64,000 nucleotides of DNA, taken from positions 1 through 64,000 of the forward strand of contig CAYMCO010000017.1 of NCBI GenBank assembly GCA_964388955.1, written 5' to 3'. Below the pieces are notes generated by a model. The model ran no database searches and was not told the DNA's origin. It saw nothing but the letters and a program-made list of their open reading frames with translations. A program made the translations under genes and the position numbers. Positions 41,448-50,012 of this stretch are shown in pieces (the stretch's first letter is position 1; each line of letters begins with the position of its first letter). Source of the stretch: CAYMCO01 sp964388955 (GTDB lineage Bacteria; Chloroflexota; Anaerolineae; Anaerolineales; E44-bin32).

Positions 41448-41861
41448 ATGGCTGAGATCGTGGCGAAGTGGGTCGAATCGACGCTCTGGGTGGGCATGGA
41501 CAGCCGAGGGCAAAGCGTGACGGTGGGACAATCATCCGAGCGGGAGCCGAATTGGCAGGGGATGAAGGCATCGGACCTCCTGCTTCTGGCGGCGGCGGCA
41601 TGTTCGGGGCACGATGTGGCCACTATCCTGGCCAAGGCCCGCCAGCCGATGCGCAGCCTGGAGATCCGCTGCCGCGGAGAGCAGCTTCCCGATCCCCCCT
41701 ACACCTTCACCAGGATTCACATGGAATATCGCTTTCGCGGAGAAGTGAACGAGAAGCTTGTGGCCCGGGCGATCCGCCTCTCCCACGAGAAATACTGCAG
41801 TGTCACCAATACGCTCAAGGCGGCGGTGGAAATCACCACCGAATACTCCATCGAGGCCTGA
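41448..41861 (+). CDS. OsmC family protein, second copy
   Basis: This 137-aa thiol-peroxidase-type protein keeps both reactive cysteines, C52 in AAACSGHDV and C117 in EKYCSVT. It differs clearly from the copy at 8649, so the two are not a recent duplicate. Being next to Bcp on a divergent promoter suggests a shared peroxide-defence role, but no operator was identified. Confidence 0.88.
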   Translation: MAEIVAKWVESTLWVGMDSRGQSVTVGQSSEREPNWQGMKASDLLLLAAAACSGHDVATILAKARQPMRSLEIRCRGEQLPDPPYTFTRIHMEYRFRGEVNEKLVARAIRLSHEKYCSVTNTLKAAVEITTEYSIEA

Positions 41862-41877
41862 GCCGCCCGCCCTCGAA

Positions 41878-43839
41878 TCACAATTCGGCGATGACCTGTC
41901 CCATCGGCTCGATGCTGTAGCCTGGCAGCGCCGATACGTCCTTCTGGAATTCGCTGTCCGAGAGAAGCTCGAGCAGAGGCGCAAGCTTGGGGCTCTTGTA
42001 GTGCTCAAGAGGTATGACGAGATCATACCGCTCATGAGTGAGCGGGCGGAAATCCATCCCCAACGCCTCGGCGGCGGCGTGAATTCCCAGGCCACATGAC
42101 GCCCGGCCGGAGGCCACGCTGGCCGCAACCGCCAGATGGGTGTATTGCTCGTTCTCGTAGCCGCGGATGGCGTCGGGATCCAACCCCAATTCGCCGAGCT
42201 GGTAATCCAGCAGGATGCGCGTCCCCGACCCCCTTTGCCGATTGACATAGGTGATGCCATCCCGGACCAGGTCGTCCAGGCCGGAGATGTGATCCGGGTT
42301 GCCTGGAGGGACGATCAGGCCCTGCTCACGGTACACAAGCGCCACCACGACAATCGACACCTCTGGCAGATAGCGCTCGATATAGGCCAGGTTGTACTCC
42401 CCGCTTTCGGGATCCAGCAGATGGGCGCCGGCAAAGTGCGCCTCCCTCCGCCGCAGCGCCATCAGTCCGCCGAGGCTGCCGAGGTTGGCCGAGGATAATC
42501 TGGCGTTTCTTCGCGCCAGATGCTGTGCCATGAGATCGAGGGTCAGGTCGTGTGAGCCGAGCGCCAGGATGGTGCGCTCAATCTCGTCCATGTCGCGATA
42601 GAGCTGGACGGAGACTTCATCGCCTGCGGGCAAGCCCTGAACGCCGGAGGGGATGAGCACGATCCCGTCTGCGCGCACCAGGGAGGTGATGACCCCTGCG
42701 CCGCGGGACAGCGGAGCTGCCACGATCCGCTCCCCCACTCGCCCGACGGTCACGCGCAGGTACTCGTCGTCTCCCATGGAGGAATGCACCTTCCGGGTGA
42801 TCGTAGCCTGCACCGTCGGGCGAGTGCGGGTGGGACTCCCCAGCCAGATGGATAGCAGCGGTTCGACAAAGATCTCCCCGGTCAAAGCGGCCGAAACCGG
42901 ATAGCCCGGCACTCCGATGATGGGGATCTTCGCCGGGGAACCTTCACGGCGGTCGATCATGCCTATGATCACCGGGTGTCCTGGCCGCACAGCCACACCG
43001 TGGACGAGCAGCTCGCCCAAGGCACTCACCACACGTGCCGTGTAATCCTCGAGCCCGGCCGAGGATCCGGCGTTGATCAACACCAAATCGTGGTCCTCTG
43101 CTGCCTTGCGGACCGCACTCTTTATCTGATCCATGTCGTCAGGGACGATCGAAAGAGGGGTGGGCTCGCCGCCCCACTCCCTCACCTGCGCCGCCAGCAC
43201 CAGTGAGTTGTACTCGAGGATTTCGCCCGGCCGGGCGTCGCTGCCGGCGGGAACCAGCTCCGAGCCGGTCGGGATGATGGCGACCTTGGGCCTGCGCTGC
43301 ACCAGCACATCGGCGTGGCCGCTCCCAGCTATGGCGCCGAGATCCACCGGCCGCAGGGTCTGGCCGGCCGGCAGCACCAATTCCGTGGCGACCATGTCCT
43401 CGCCCATGGGCCGGATACGGCTCCAGGGGGAGGCAGCGGCGCGAATGCGAAATGCCTCCAACGGGCGCCCCTTCTCCGTGGCGCCCTCCGGTTCCACATT
43501 CTCGATGGGGATGACCGCGTCAGCCCATTCTGGCATGGGGTCGCCGGTGTCGACATATATCGCCTCCGGGCCGACTCTCAGCGTGATGGGCGAGCGGTCG
43601 CTGGCTCCATAGGTATCGGCGGCGCGGACGGCGTAGCCATCCATGGCGGCTGCGTGGTAGTGAGGGGAGGAGATCCTTGCCCAAATGGGAGCGGCGGTCA
43701 CCCGGCCCAGCGCTTCGGAGAGCGGCACCCGCTCCGACCCCAGTGGGCCCCAAAGGTCCGCTGCCAGCAGTGCCGCCCGCAGGCGTTCTTTCGCCTCGAC
43801 GAGCGGAATGTCATGTAAATATGGCGTCTCTTCATGCAT
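41878..43839 (-). CDS. MoeA-like molybdopterin molybdenumtransferase fused to a periplasmic-binding-protein-like domain
   Basis: Residues 1 to about 410 form a MoeA protein that inserts molybdenum into adenylylated molybdopterin. They include MDGYAVRAADTYGAS, the DTGDPMPEWADAVIPIE block, NAGSSAGLEDYTARV and GVPGYPVSAALT. Residues about 430-653 match the LysR-substrate/PBP-like domain (ARRNARLSSANLGSLGGLMALRR, PPGNPDHISGLDDL, NRQRGSGTRILLDY), which is often attached to MoeA and may sense or bind oxyanions such as molybdate. The total of 653 aa fits the fused class. It is the last gene of a likely four-gene run and converges with the second OsmC gene. Confidence 0.92.
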   Translation of the reverse strand: MHEETPYLHDIPLVEAKERLRAALLAADLWGPLGSERVPLSEALGRVTAAPIWARISSPHYHAAAMDGYAVRAADTYGASDRSPITLRVGPEAIYVDTGDPMPEWADAVIPIENVEPEGATEKGRPLEAFRIRAAASPWSRIRPMGEDMVATELVLPAGQTLRPVDLGAIAGSGHADVLVQRRPKVAIIPTGSELVPAGSDARPGEILEYNSLVLAAQVREWGGEPTPLSIVPDDMDQIKSAVRKAAEDHDLVLINAGSSAGLEDYTARVVSALGELLVHGVAVRPGHPVIIGMIDRREGSPAKIPIIGVPGYPVSAALTGEIFVEPLLSIWLGSPTRTRPTVQATITRKVHSSMGDDEYLRVTVGRVGERIVAAPLSRGAGVITSLVRADGIVLIPSGVQGLPAGDEVSVQLYRDMDEIERTILALGSHDLTLDLMAQHLARRNARLSSANLGSLGGLMALRRREAHFAGAHLLDPESGEYNLAYIERYLPEVSIVVVALVYREQGLIVPPGNPDHISGLDDLVRDGITYVNRQRGSGTRILLDYQLGELGLDPDAIRGYENEQYTHLAVAASVASGRASCGLGIHAAAEALGMDFRPLTHERYDLVIPLEHYKSPKLAPLLELLSDSEFQKDVSALPGYSIEPMGQVIAEL

Positions 43840-43943
43840 GATCGGTAGTCTCTGAAGTCGATCCTATCACCAACCGTACATCCCTTCGCCATCTCTCGTA
43901 CGGGAGGGAAACCCTCCGCCCGCTAATCATGGCTGGCCCAGCG

Positions 43944-45188
43944 CTAGGCACTGAACAACCGGACCTCCACTTGTTCTCCCGCGGCCAATCCGGTCGCCTC
44001 GGGCGGGATCCGGACCAGGCCGTCGGCTCTGACCAGGGTGAATATCAGATTGGAGCGCCCGAACACGGGCTCGGCCATCACACCCTCGTTCGACCGCTCA
44101 AGCCGTACCGGCAAATAATCCTCGCGGCCCGACCGGGAGGCGACATTGATGGCCATTCTGGCCTGAATCGAGGGCCGGATCCAGCCCTGCGCTTCACCAA
44201 GCATATGACGGATCACCGGGGAAAGCACGATTCCCCCTACCACAAGTGCGCTCACCGGATTTCCCGGCAGGCCAATCAGCGGCCTTGAGTGGGCGACTGC
44301 AAGGATCGTCGGCTTTCCCGGCCTGATCGAAATGCCGTGAACCAGCACCCCCGGCTCCCCGATTTCCCGGAAAGCCCGGGCGGTGAGGTCGCGCGCGCTC
44401 ACGCTCGACCCCGCTGTCACGACCACGATGTCATCCTCGCGATGAGCCTCACTCACCGCACGGCGCAACGCAAGGTATTGATCGGGGATGATGCCGCGCA
44501 CAACCGGCTGTCCTCCGGCCCCTTCAACAAGGGCCTGCAGTGTGTAGGAATTCACATCCCGCACCTGCCCATACCTCGGCTCGGCCGAAGGGGGAACAAC
44601 CTCATCGCCGGTGGAAAGAATCGCCACCCGAGGCCGCGGGGATACCTGGATTTCCGTGATGCCCAGGGCCATCAAACCCCCGATCTCCTGCGCCCGCAGA
44701 CGGCGGCCCATGGGAACGACGACCTCCCCGGGCTTGACGTCCTCGCCGGTCTCCAGCACGTTCTCGGCGACGGAAACCGCCTTGAGCACTTCGATCTCGT
44801 CCTCTCTTGCCCGCTGCGTATCTTCGATCATCACGACCGCGTCGGCGCCCTCCGGGATCATCCCCCCGGTATGCACGACGATCGCCTGCCCCTGGCCAAT
44901 CCGAGCGCGCGCCGGCATCCCCATTTCGACCTCACCGACGACCTGCAGGTAGGCAGGCAGTGCCCCGCTCGCGCCGTATGTGTCTCGTGCACGGACGGCA
45001 TAGCCGTCCACAGTGGACCGGGGGAATGGGGGAAGCGGTTCGCGCGCTTCGATCGGTGTCGCCAGCACCCGGCCCAACGCCTCTCGGGTGGCCACGGTTT
45101 CGGCCTCTTCCTTCCGGGCCGCACGGATGGCGGGCAGGAACCTCTCCAGAGCCTTCTCGGGGGGCAGCAGGTCCAGGAACTCGGGCAT
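43944..45188 (-). CDS. moeA: molybdopterin molybdenumtransferase MoeA
   Basis: This 414-aa protein completes molybdenum cofactor synthesis. It has the domain with STVDGYAVRARDTYGAS near 60, HTGGMIPEGADAVVMIE near 110, the catalytic-site VTAGSSVSARDLTARA near 260 and GLPGNPVSALV near 320, followed by the C-terminal beta-barrel domain. It starts 3 bases after the UbiA stop. Two MoeA proteins in a row usually mean both molybdenum- and tungsten-type or two cofactor variants are made; which does what is unknown. Confidence 0.94.
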   Translation of the reverse strand: MPEFLDLLPPEKALERFLPAIRAARKEEAETVATREALGRVLATPIEAREPLPPFPRSTVDGYAVRARDTYGASGALPAYLQVVGEVEMGMPARARIGQGQAIVVHTGGMIPEGADAVVMIEDTQRAREDEIEVLKAVSVAENVLETGEDVKPGEVVVPMGRRLRAQEIGGLMALGITEIQVSPRPRVAILSTGDEVVPPSAEPRYGQVRDVNSYTLQALVEGAGGQPVVRGIIPDQYLALRRAVSEAHREDDIVVVTAGSSVSARDLTARAFREIGEPGVLVHGISIRPGKPTILAVAHSRPLIGLPGNPVSALVVGGIVLSPVIRHMLGEAQGWIRPSIQARMAINVASRSGREDYLPVRLERSNEGVMAEPVFGRSNLIFTLVRADGLVRIPPEATGLAAGEQVEVRLFSA

Positions 45189-45191
45189 CTC

Positions 45192-46109
45192 CTAACTCCG
45201 CAGGAAACCCATCAGCTCGAGATAGACCATCAATCCAAAAAGCAGCGCCGCGCCCGCGGTCAATATTCGCCATCGCGGGGGAAATCCCTCCCGGATACGG
45301 GAGATCTGCCAGATTTGGGCCACGGCGAGAGGGAGGGCGATGAGGGCGCCCAGCGCGACCCGCCGTGGCAGGCCGAAGAAGAAAGCCAACAGCACGCTGC
45401 CGAAGCCGACTACCAGTGCGGCGTCGTGCATGAGGAATGCGGTTCGCCATCCCAGCCGGACCATGAGAGTGCGCTTTTCAAACTTCACGTCGGCTGCGTA
45501 ATCGGGCATTTGAAACACGACCAGCATGGCGAAATGGATCGCCATCAGCGGAGCGGTGCTCATGAGCAGCAAGCGGTGCATCTCCCCGGTTTGGATGGCA
45601 AATGCGAATGATGGGACCAGTCCCGCCACGATCACCGATGCGACGATCTCTCCGATCCCAGAGGCGACCAACCGGGCAGGCGGAAGGCTGTATAGCACAG
45701 AACCTGCGAAGGCCACGACCAGAATCACCCACGCCAGAAGCGGCAGCCGGCCGGAGAACAACAGGACAGAGGCGAGCGTGGCGGCGAGGGTGGCGCAGAC
45801 CATAGCCGCATACATCGCGATGCGCCGGGCCAGGCTCCCGGGGACGAGGACGCCGCTGCCCCCGGTGAAGAAGGTGCGATTCTCATTGGCGTTGTCGACC
45901 GGCGCGTCAAAGTACTCATTCAGATACTGGGCGGTGAGCTGCACAAGCGTCACCAGGGCCTGGCCGCTGAGGTATCGACCAACATCGAGCGGCTTCCCCA
46001 GATAATGGGCGATAGCGGCCCCGAGGCCGTATAGTAGGAATGCCGCCAATAGGAACACCGGACGGGTGAGGCGGATAAAGGTGACCAGCACGGACTTGTC
46101 ACCGTTCAC
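45192..46109 (-). CDS. UbiA-family prenyltransferase
   Basis: The 305-aa integral membrane enzyme attaches a prenyl chain to an acceptor. About eight helices are visible. The Asp-rich prenyl-diphosphate motif is NEYFDAPVDNANENR near residue 64, and a second acidic site, MPDYAADVKFEKRTLMVRLG, lies near 202. It resembles MenA-type enzymes that make menaquinone, but the acceptor cannot be told from the sequence. Its ATG overlaps the stop of the cupin-like gene and moeA follows after 3 bases, so all are probably one operon. Confidence 0.9.
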   Translation of the reverse strand: MNGDKSVLVTFIRLTRPVFLLAAFLLYGLGAAIAHYLGKPLDVGRYLSGQALVTLVQLTAQYLNEYFDAPVDNANENRTFFTGGSGVLVPGSLARRIAMYAAMVCATLAATLASVLLFSGRLPLLAWVILVVAFAGSVLYSLPPARLVASGIGEIVASVIVAGLVPSFAFAIQTGEMHRLLLMSTAPLMAIHFAMLVVFQMPDYAADVKFEKRTLMVRLGWRTAFLMHDAALVVGFGSVLLAFFFGLPRRVALGALIALPLAVAQIWQISRIREGFPPRWRILTAGAALLFGLMVYLELMGFLRS

Positions 46110-46534
46110 GCCAGATCGTCCCAGGTGAGGATCCGGTCGCCGGGGTGGGTCCCGTCCTCATGTGTGCTGATGCGGATCAGGATGGCGGGCGGTTCGACCG
46201 CCCGGACGCCGAAGGCGACACCAAATGGCACGAACGCCAGGGTTGGTTCGTGGAGCCGCAGCCGGTAGGTTTCTCCTTGGGTAGGGGAGATCTCCCTCAG
46301 GTCCTTGAAGATCAACTCGGCGCTGCCCCCAATCAACGCCCACCAGTCATCGGCGACTTCGCGCATGCGGCAGAGGGGAGGCGCGCCAGCCTTGATTTGC
46401 AGCACCTCGATCTGGCCGAACCGCCGCAGCAGGTGGTCGTCATCGCGCAGCGGGACCCAGGAGGTCAATCCCCGATCCGATTCGGGGGGGATGGGTTTGA
46501 AATAAAGGTCGTGAATGGGGATTACCGAAGACAT
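46106..46534 (-). CDS. cupin-like protein
   Basis: The protein of 142 aa has the beta-rich pattern of a cupin or RmlC-like jelly roll: FGQIEVLQIKAGAP, WWALIGGSAELIFKDLR, YRLRLHEPTLAFVPFGVAFGVRAVEPPAILIRIS. It recalls WxcM-like or FdtA-like sugar 3,4-ketoisomerase-fold proteins, but His metal ligands are mostly missing. The function is unknown. ATG 46534 is taken as the start; the longer frame adds residues with no family similarity. It opens the molybdopterin/UbiA run. Confidence 0.7.
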   Translation of the reverse strand: MSSVIPIHDLYFKPIPPESDRGLTSWVPLRDDDHLLRRFGQIEVLQIKAGAPPLCRMREVADDWWALIGGSAELIFKDLREISPTQGETYRLRLHEPTLAFVPFGVAFGVRAVEPPAILIRISTHEDGTHPGDRILTWDDLA

Positions 46535-47051
46535 GCCTGATCCGTTCGACTGGCGGGCGCCCGGCGGCTGCGTGCAACCCATGCTACGCAAGTATATCCC
46601 GGGAGATGGAGATATGCACGAGGGCTCCGGCAGGGCGAACCCTGCTCCACGAGAACGTTGATCGCATCAGCCGGCCGGCCGGGCAATCGAGATGGTCGCG
46701 GTCTGCCTGATCAATTTTGGGGCGGCAGCCCTGGCTGCACCGGAGTGTGCCGATATCGAGCCGCAGGGATCTAGCGCGGAGCCACGGATTTGGAGACATC
46801 TCGAATGGTCCGCCAGCCGTCGCTGTATCTTATGTATGCACCGATGAGGCTCTAGAGGCCCCACAACCCGAGCTGGGATCGGTCCTGTTCAGCGGAGTGG
46901 ACGAGATCCTGCCGGCGCCGGTCCGCACATCGAGACGGCAGGGCCGGATTGATCGGCGCTCACGCCCGCACATACCGTGGAGACGTTGCATGCAGCGCCT
47001 CGGCATGCCCCGGAATAGAGACGGGATTTCCTCGTCGCATCCAGCGAGCGC
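46535..47051. other. intergenic, no gene recognised
   Basis: This 517-base stretch has frames open on both strands but none with a ribosome-binding site or family pattern. I found no tRNA, hairpin with a T tract or clear repeat. It presumably holds the promoter of the molybdopterin run, but no convincing -35/-10 pair is visible. Confidence 0.4.
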
Positions 47052-47591
47052 CTATCGAGCATCGCTCCCCGGCGATTGGATGTCCAGGTGGGGAACAGGG
47101 GTCCCAGATCGGATGGCGCGCCGGAGATCACGCAGGTGGATCATGTTGTGCCGATAGATCAGTTTCAATATGTCTCGGATCGAGGCCTGCCCAAACCAGG
47201 GGTGGCGGCCCCGCAGATCCAGATCCTCGCACTTCATGAGCCGGGAGAGCGCGACGGTCTGTTCACGGGCGCGGGAGAAATCCTCCATCAGCAGGCTCAG
47301 CTCTCCATCATCGTATCCGGACACCTCGGTCTCGTTGAATTCGTCGATGTCGAAATCCATTGGCGCGCCGTCGCCGCCGGCCAAGATGTCTTGCAGCAGT
47401 ATGGAAAAGGCCCGCTCCGCCGAGACGAAGTGCGCCAGCACATGGCGGGTGCGCCACTCAGACCCGGTGGTGTAAATCTGCTGATCCCACTCCTGATCCG
47501 TGAGGGAGTCGAAATAGGCGAGCACCCGCCTTCCCTCCGACACCAGACGGAGCTCAATTCTCTCCAATTCTTCCCTCATCACACGCCCCAT
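47052..47591 (-). CDS. DinB-superfamily metal-binding protein
   Basis: The 179-aa protein is a four-helix bundle of the DinB/maleylpyruvate-isomerase (MDMPI) fold. Candidate metal ligands are the His in RTRHVLAHF near 50-54 and the paired His in IYRHNMIHLRDL near 147-151. Members include thiol S-transferases and detoxifying enzymes; the substrate here is unknown. It starts 1 base after the SDR gene stop, so it is coupled with it. Confidence 0.8.
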   Translation of the reverse strand: MGRVMREELERIELRLVSEGRRVLAYFDSLTDQEWDQQIYTTGSEWRTRHVLAHFVSAERAFSILLQDILAGGDGAPMDFDIDEFNETEVSGYDDGELSLLMEDFSRAREQTVALSRLMKCEDLDLRGRHPWFGQASIRDILKLIYRHNMIHLRDLRRAIRSGTPVPHLDIQSPGSDAR

Positions 47592-47592
47592 C

Positions 47593-48321
47593 CTAGATCA
47601 AGTGGCGACCGCCGTCGATGAGCAGTGTCTCTCCGGTGATGAACTCGTTCTGGCACAAGAACACCACCGCCCGCGCCACATCTTCCGGCCCCCCCGGTCT
47701 CTTGAGCGGCAGGGCGCCGTATAACGTCTCCCAGCGATCCGGGCCGGTATCCGGTGAGCGCAGGATGAGCCCCGGCGCGATGGCGTTGACTCTAATCCCC
47801 GGAGCCAACGCTCGTGCGGCCAACCGGGTGAGCATCTCCAATCCGGCCTTGCTGATGGAGTAGATCGGGAATCGAGTCCACGCCATCTCGGTGGCCACAT
47901 CCGTGATGTTGATGATAACTCCCGATCTGCCCTGCATGCGCTGGGCTGCCGCTTGGATGCAGAGGAAGGGCCCTCTCAAGTTCAGGTCCATCGTCCGCTC
48001 CCAATCGGCGAGAGTAGCGGTCCGCAGGTCATCGGAAGTCATGTGGGCGGCGGAATTCACCAGGATATCCAGCCCTCCGAATTCCTCATCGACACTCTGG
48101 AATAGAGTCTTCACATCCCGCGCGTGGCGTAGATCCGCCCTCGCGGCGATCGCCCGAACCCCGCCCGACTCCGCCATGCGCACCAGGTCCAGCGCATCCT
48201 CACGAGATTGATGGTAGTGGACCACCAGATGGCAGCCGTGGTCCATCAGGGCGGCCGAGATCACTCGGCCGATCCTGCTCGCCCCCCCTGTGACCAGCGC
48301 CACCTTTCCATCAAGCTCCAT
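47593..48321 (-). CDS. short-chain dehydrogenase/reductase
   Basis: The 242-aa oxidoreductase has the cofactor motif TGGASRIG at 11-18, NSAAH at about 89-93, catalytic Ser in NITDVA context and YSISK as the YxxxK pair near 152. The N-terminal ASRIG and SREDA features resemble pteridine-reductase or 3-oxoacyl-ACP-reductase-like SDRs, with NADPH preference suggested by HYHQSRED. ATG 48321 has GAGGCG upstream. It is in a run with proline dehydrogenase and the DinB-fold protein. Confidence 0.9.
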   Translation of the reverse strand: MELDGKVALVTGGASRIGRVISAALMDHGCHLVVHYHQSREDALDLVRMAESGGVRAIAARADLRHARDVKTLFQSVDEEFGGLDILVNSAAHMTSDDLRTATLADWERTMDLNLRGPFLCIQAAAQRMQGRSGVIINITDVATEMAWTRFPIYSISKAGLEMLTRLAARALAPGIRVNAIAPGLILRSPDTGPDRWETLYGALPLKRPGGPEDVARAVVFLCQNEFITGETLLIDGGRHLI

Positions 48322-48380
48322 ACACGCCTCTTCAACTGGGCCGGGCGGAACTCCCTCTTTGCCGCCCATGCGGACAACTG

Positions 48381-49340
48381 TCATCCCCGCAGCAGGTTCG
48401 AGAGGAAGAACCACAAATTGGCGGGCCTTTCTGCCAATCTACGCACGAAATATGGATACCACTCGGTGCCGTAAGGGACGTACACGCGCACCGGATAGCC
48501 CCGCTCCGCCAAGTCCTGCTGCAGGTCCGAGCGGATGCCGTAAAGCATCTGGAACTCGAGCGCCTGTTTCTTCAGCCCGATGGATCGCGCGTAATCCACG
48601 GCGAATTGAATACGGGCCTCGTCGTGGGTGGCGATGGCAGTCACCGGCGGCGTCTTGCCGTCGGGCGTGCCGGGCTCGGCGCCCATCGCCTTCGCCTGAT
48701 CCATTATCAAACGGGCGAGGCGATCGAAATTGGCATCCACATCTCGTTTTCTGGGATAAGCCACTTCGGGCGGTTCGTCGTAGGCACCTTTGACAAGTCG
48801 TATGTGCGCCCCGCGCTCCAACGCCTTGGTGGTGTCCCGTTCGCTCCGGTACAAGTAGGATTGGATCACCAGGCCCAGGTTGGTGAACCCTTCGTCGCGC
48901 AGTTGGTGGACCACGCTGAGCGTCTTGTCGACGACCGGGGAATCCTCCATATCAATGCGCACAAAGCAGTGGCAACGTTTCGCACGCCGGGCAATCAGGC
49001 GTAAATTAGAGAGGCAGATCTCCTCGCTGAGGCCGAGCCCCAATTGCGTAAGCTTCAGGGATGTGTTTCCGAGTACCCCCGCTCCGTCCAGTTCACCGAT
49101 CAGGTCCAGGTAGTCCTGGGTGGCCCCCTCGGCCATCTGGTGATCCGCGACGTTCTCACCCAGATGGTCGAGAGTTACGAATAACCCATCCCGGTTGAGA
49201 CGGCGGATAGCGGCCAGCGCCTCCTCCAGGGAATCGCCGGCGATGAAACGTGCTGCGGCGCGGCGGGCAAAACGCCAACCCATCACGACGCGGCGGGCCC
49301 AGACGGCTTGAGAGAGGTAGAGGAGAAAAGCGCGCAGCAA
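48381..49340 (-). CDS. proline dehydrogenase
   Basis: This 319-aa flavoenzyme oxidises proline to pyrroline-5-carboxylate. It is of the short monofunctional class, with a beta/alpha barrel showing VTLDHLGENV, SLKLTQLGLGLS, FVRIDMEDSP, RLVKGAYDEP, IATHDEARI and EFQMLYGIRSDLQ, and the Tyr/Arg substrate-binding tail YVPYGTEWYPYFVRRLAERP. TTG 49340 has AAGGAGA exactly 6 bases upstream, which supports this start over ATG 49376. Pyrroline-5-carboxylate dehydrogenase is not adjacent. The SDR and DinB-fold genes follow. Confidence 0.95.
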   Translation of the reverse strand: MLRAFLLYLSQAVWARRVVMGWRFARRAAARFIAGDSLEEALAAIRRLNRDGLFVTLDHLGENVADHQMAEGATQDYLDLIGELDGAGVLGNTSLKLTQLGLGLSEEICLSNLRLIARRAKRCHCFVRIDMEDSPVVDKTLSVVHQLRDEGFTNLGLVIQSYLYRSERDTTKALERGAHIRLVKGAYDEPPEVAYPRKRDVDANFDRLARLIMDQAKAMGAEPGTPDGKTPPVTAIATHDEARIQFAVDYARSIGLKKQALEFQMLYGIRSDLQQDLAERGYPVRVYVPYGTEWYPYFVRRLAERPANLWFFLSNLLRG

Positions 49341-49544
49341 TGCGAGTCTCCTTTCACGGTCTTCACCGGGGCGCATGACGGCCGCACGCAGGCCCGCCGG
49401 CGTCGCCCCTTGGCCGTCCACGGCAGATCCCCGGCCATTGTAGCAGTGATTGGTTCTCGCGACGAGCGTAGAGCCGGGGTGGGGTGCGCCTATGTTTTGG
49501 GGGGCAGCTATGTCCGAAAACGGACCCGTCACTCGGGCGCCCTC

Positions 49545-49599
49545 CACTCAGCTCCTGGACTGCCCATCGCGGTGATCCGCGCCGCGGAAGATCGACTCC
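49545..49599. repeat. 55-bp contig-end repeat, left copy
   Basis: These 55 bases before the N run are identical to the 55 bases after it (49700-49754). They begin CACTCAGCTCC and end GATCGACTCC. Confidence 0.97.
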
Positions 49600-49699
49600 N
49601 NNNNNNNNNNNNNNNNNNNNNNNNNNNNNNNNNNNNNNNNNNNNNNNNNNNNNNNNNNNNNNNNNNNNNNNNNNNNNNNNNNNNNNNNNNNNNNNNNNN
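49600..49699. other. assembly gap of 100 N
   Basis: Exactly 100 unknown bases are flanked by the same 55-bp sequence on both sides. This is the signature of two contigs that share a k-mer-length end and were joined by a default-size gap, so the true gap is probably zero or negative. Confidence 0.95.
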
Positions 49700-49754
49700 C
49701 ACTCAGCTCCTGGACTGCCCATCGCGGTGATCCGCGCCGCGGAAGATCGACTCC
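49700..49754. repeat. 55-bp contig-end repeat, right copy
   Basis: Identical to 49545-49599. The sequence continues beyond the repeat into the C-rich tract at 49775. Confidence 0.97.
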
Positions 49755-49774
49755 TCCTTTGGAGATCCTTTCCA

Positions 49775-49799
49775 CCCCCCCACCCCCATCCCCTCCCCC
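49775..49799 (-). repeat. G-quadruplex-type cluster on the minus strand
   Basis: C-runs of 7, 5, 4 and 5 with 1- or 2-base loops place a canonical quadruplex motif on the minus strand, just after the assembly break. Another set of G-runs lies at about 49853-49880. Confidence 0.5.
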
Positions 49800-49992
49800 T
49801 GAGGACCTCTCCCCCCCGGCTTCCGGAAGACCTGGCAAAACGGCCCAGCATGTTGGGGGAGGGGGCAAGAGCGTGGGGGTCTATCGGCTCTTCGCTCTGA
49901 ACCGGAGGGCCTCTGTGAGCAGCAGCTGCATCAGACGAGGGAGGCGAGGGTATTGCCCCTAAGTTGGAACACACCCGCCGGGGCGAGGATTC

Positions 49993-50001
49993 TGGTAGAA
50001 T
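49993..50001 (+). promoter_or_regulatory. extended -10 promoter of the third LCP gene
   Basis: TGG precedes TAGAAT (49996-50001). GTG 50010 lies 8 bases later and ATG 50013 11 bases later, with no ribosome-binding site. Confidence 0.5.
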
Positions 50002-50012
50002 CCTCGGCTGTG

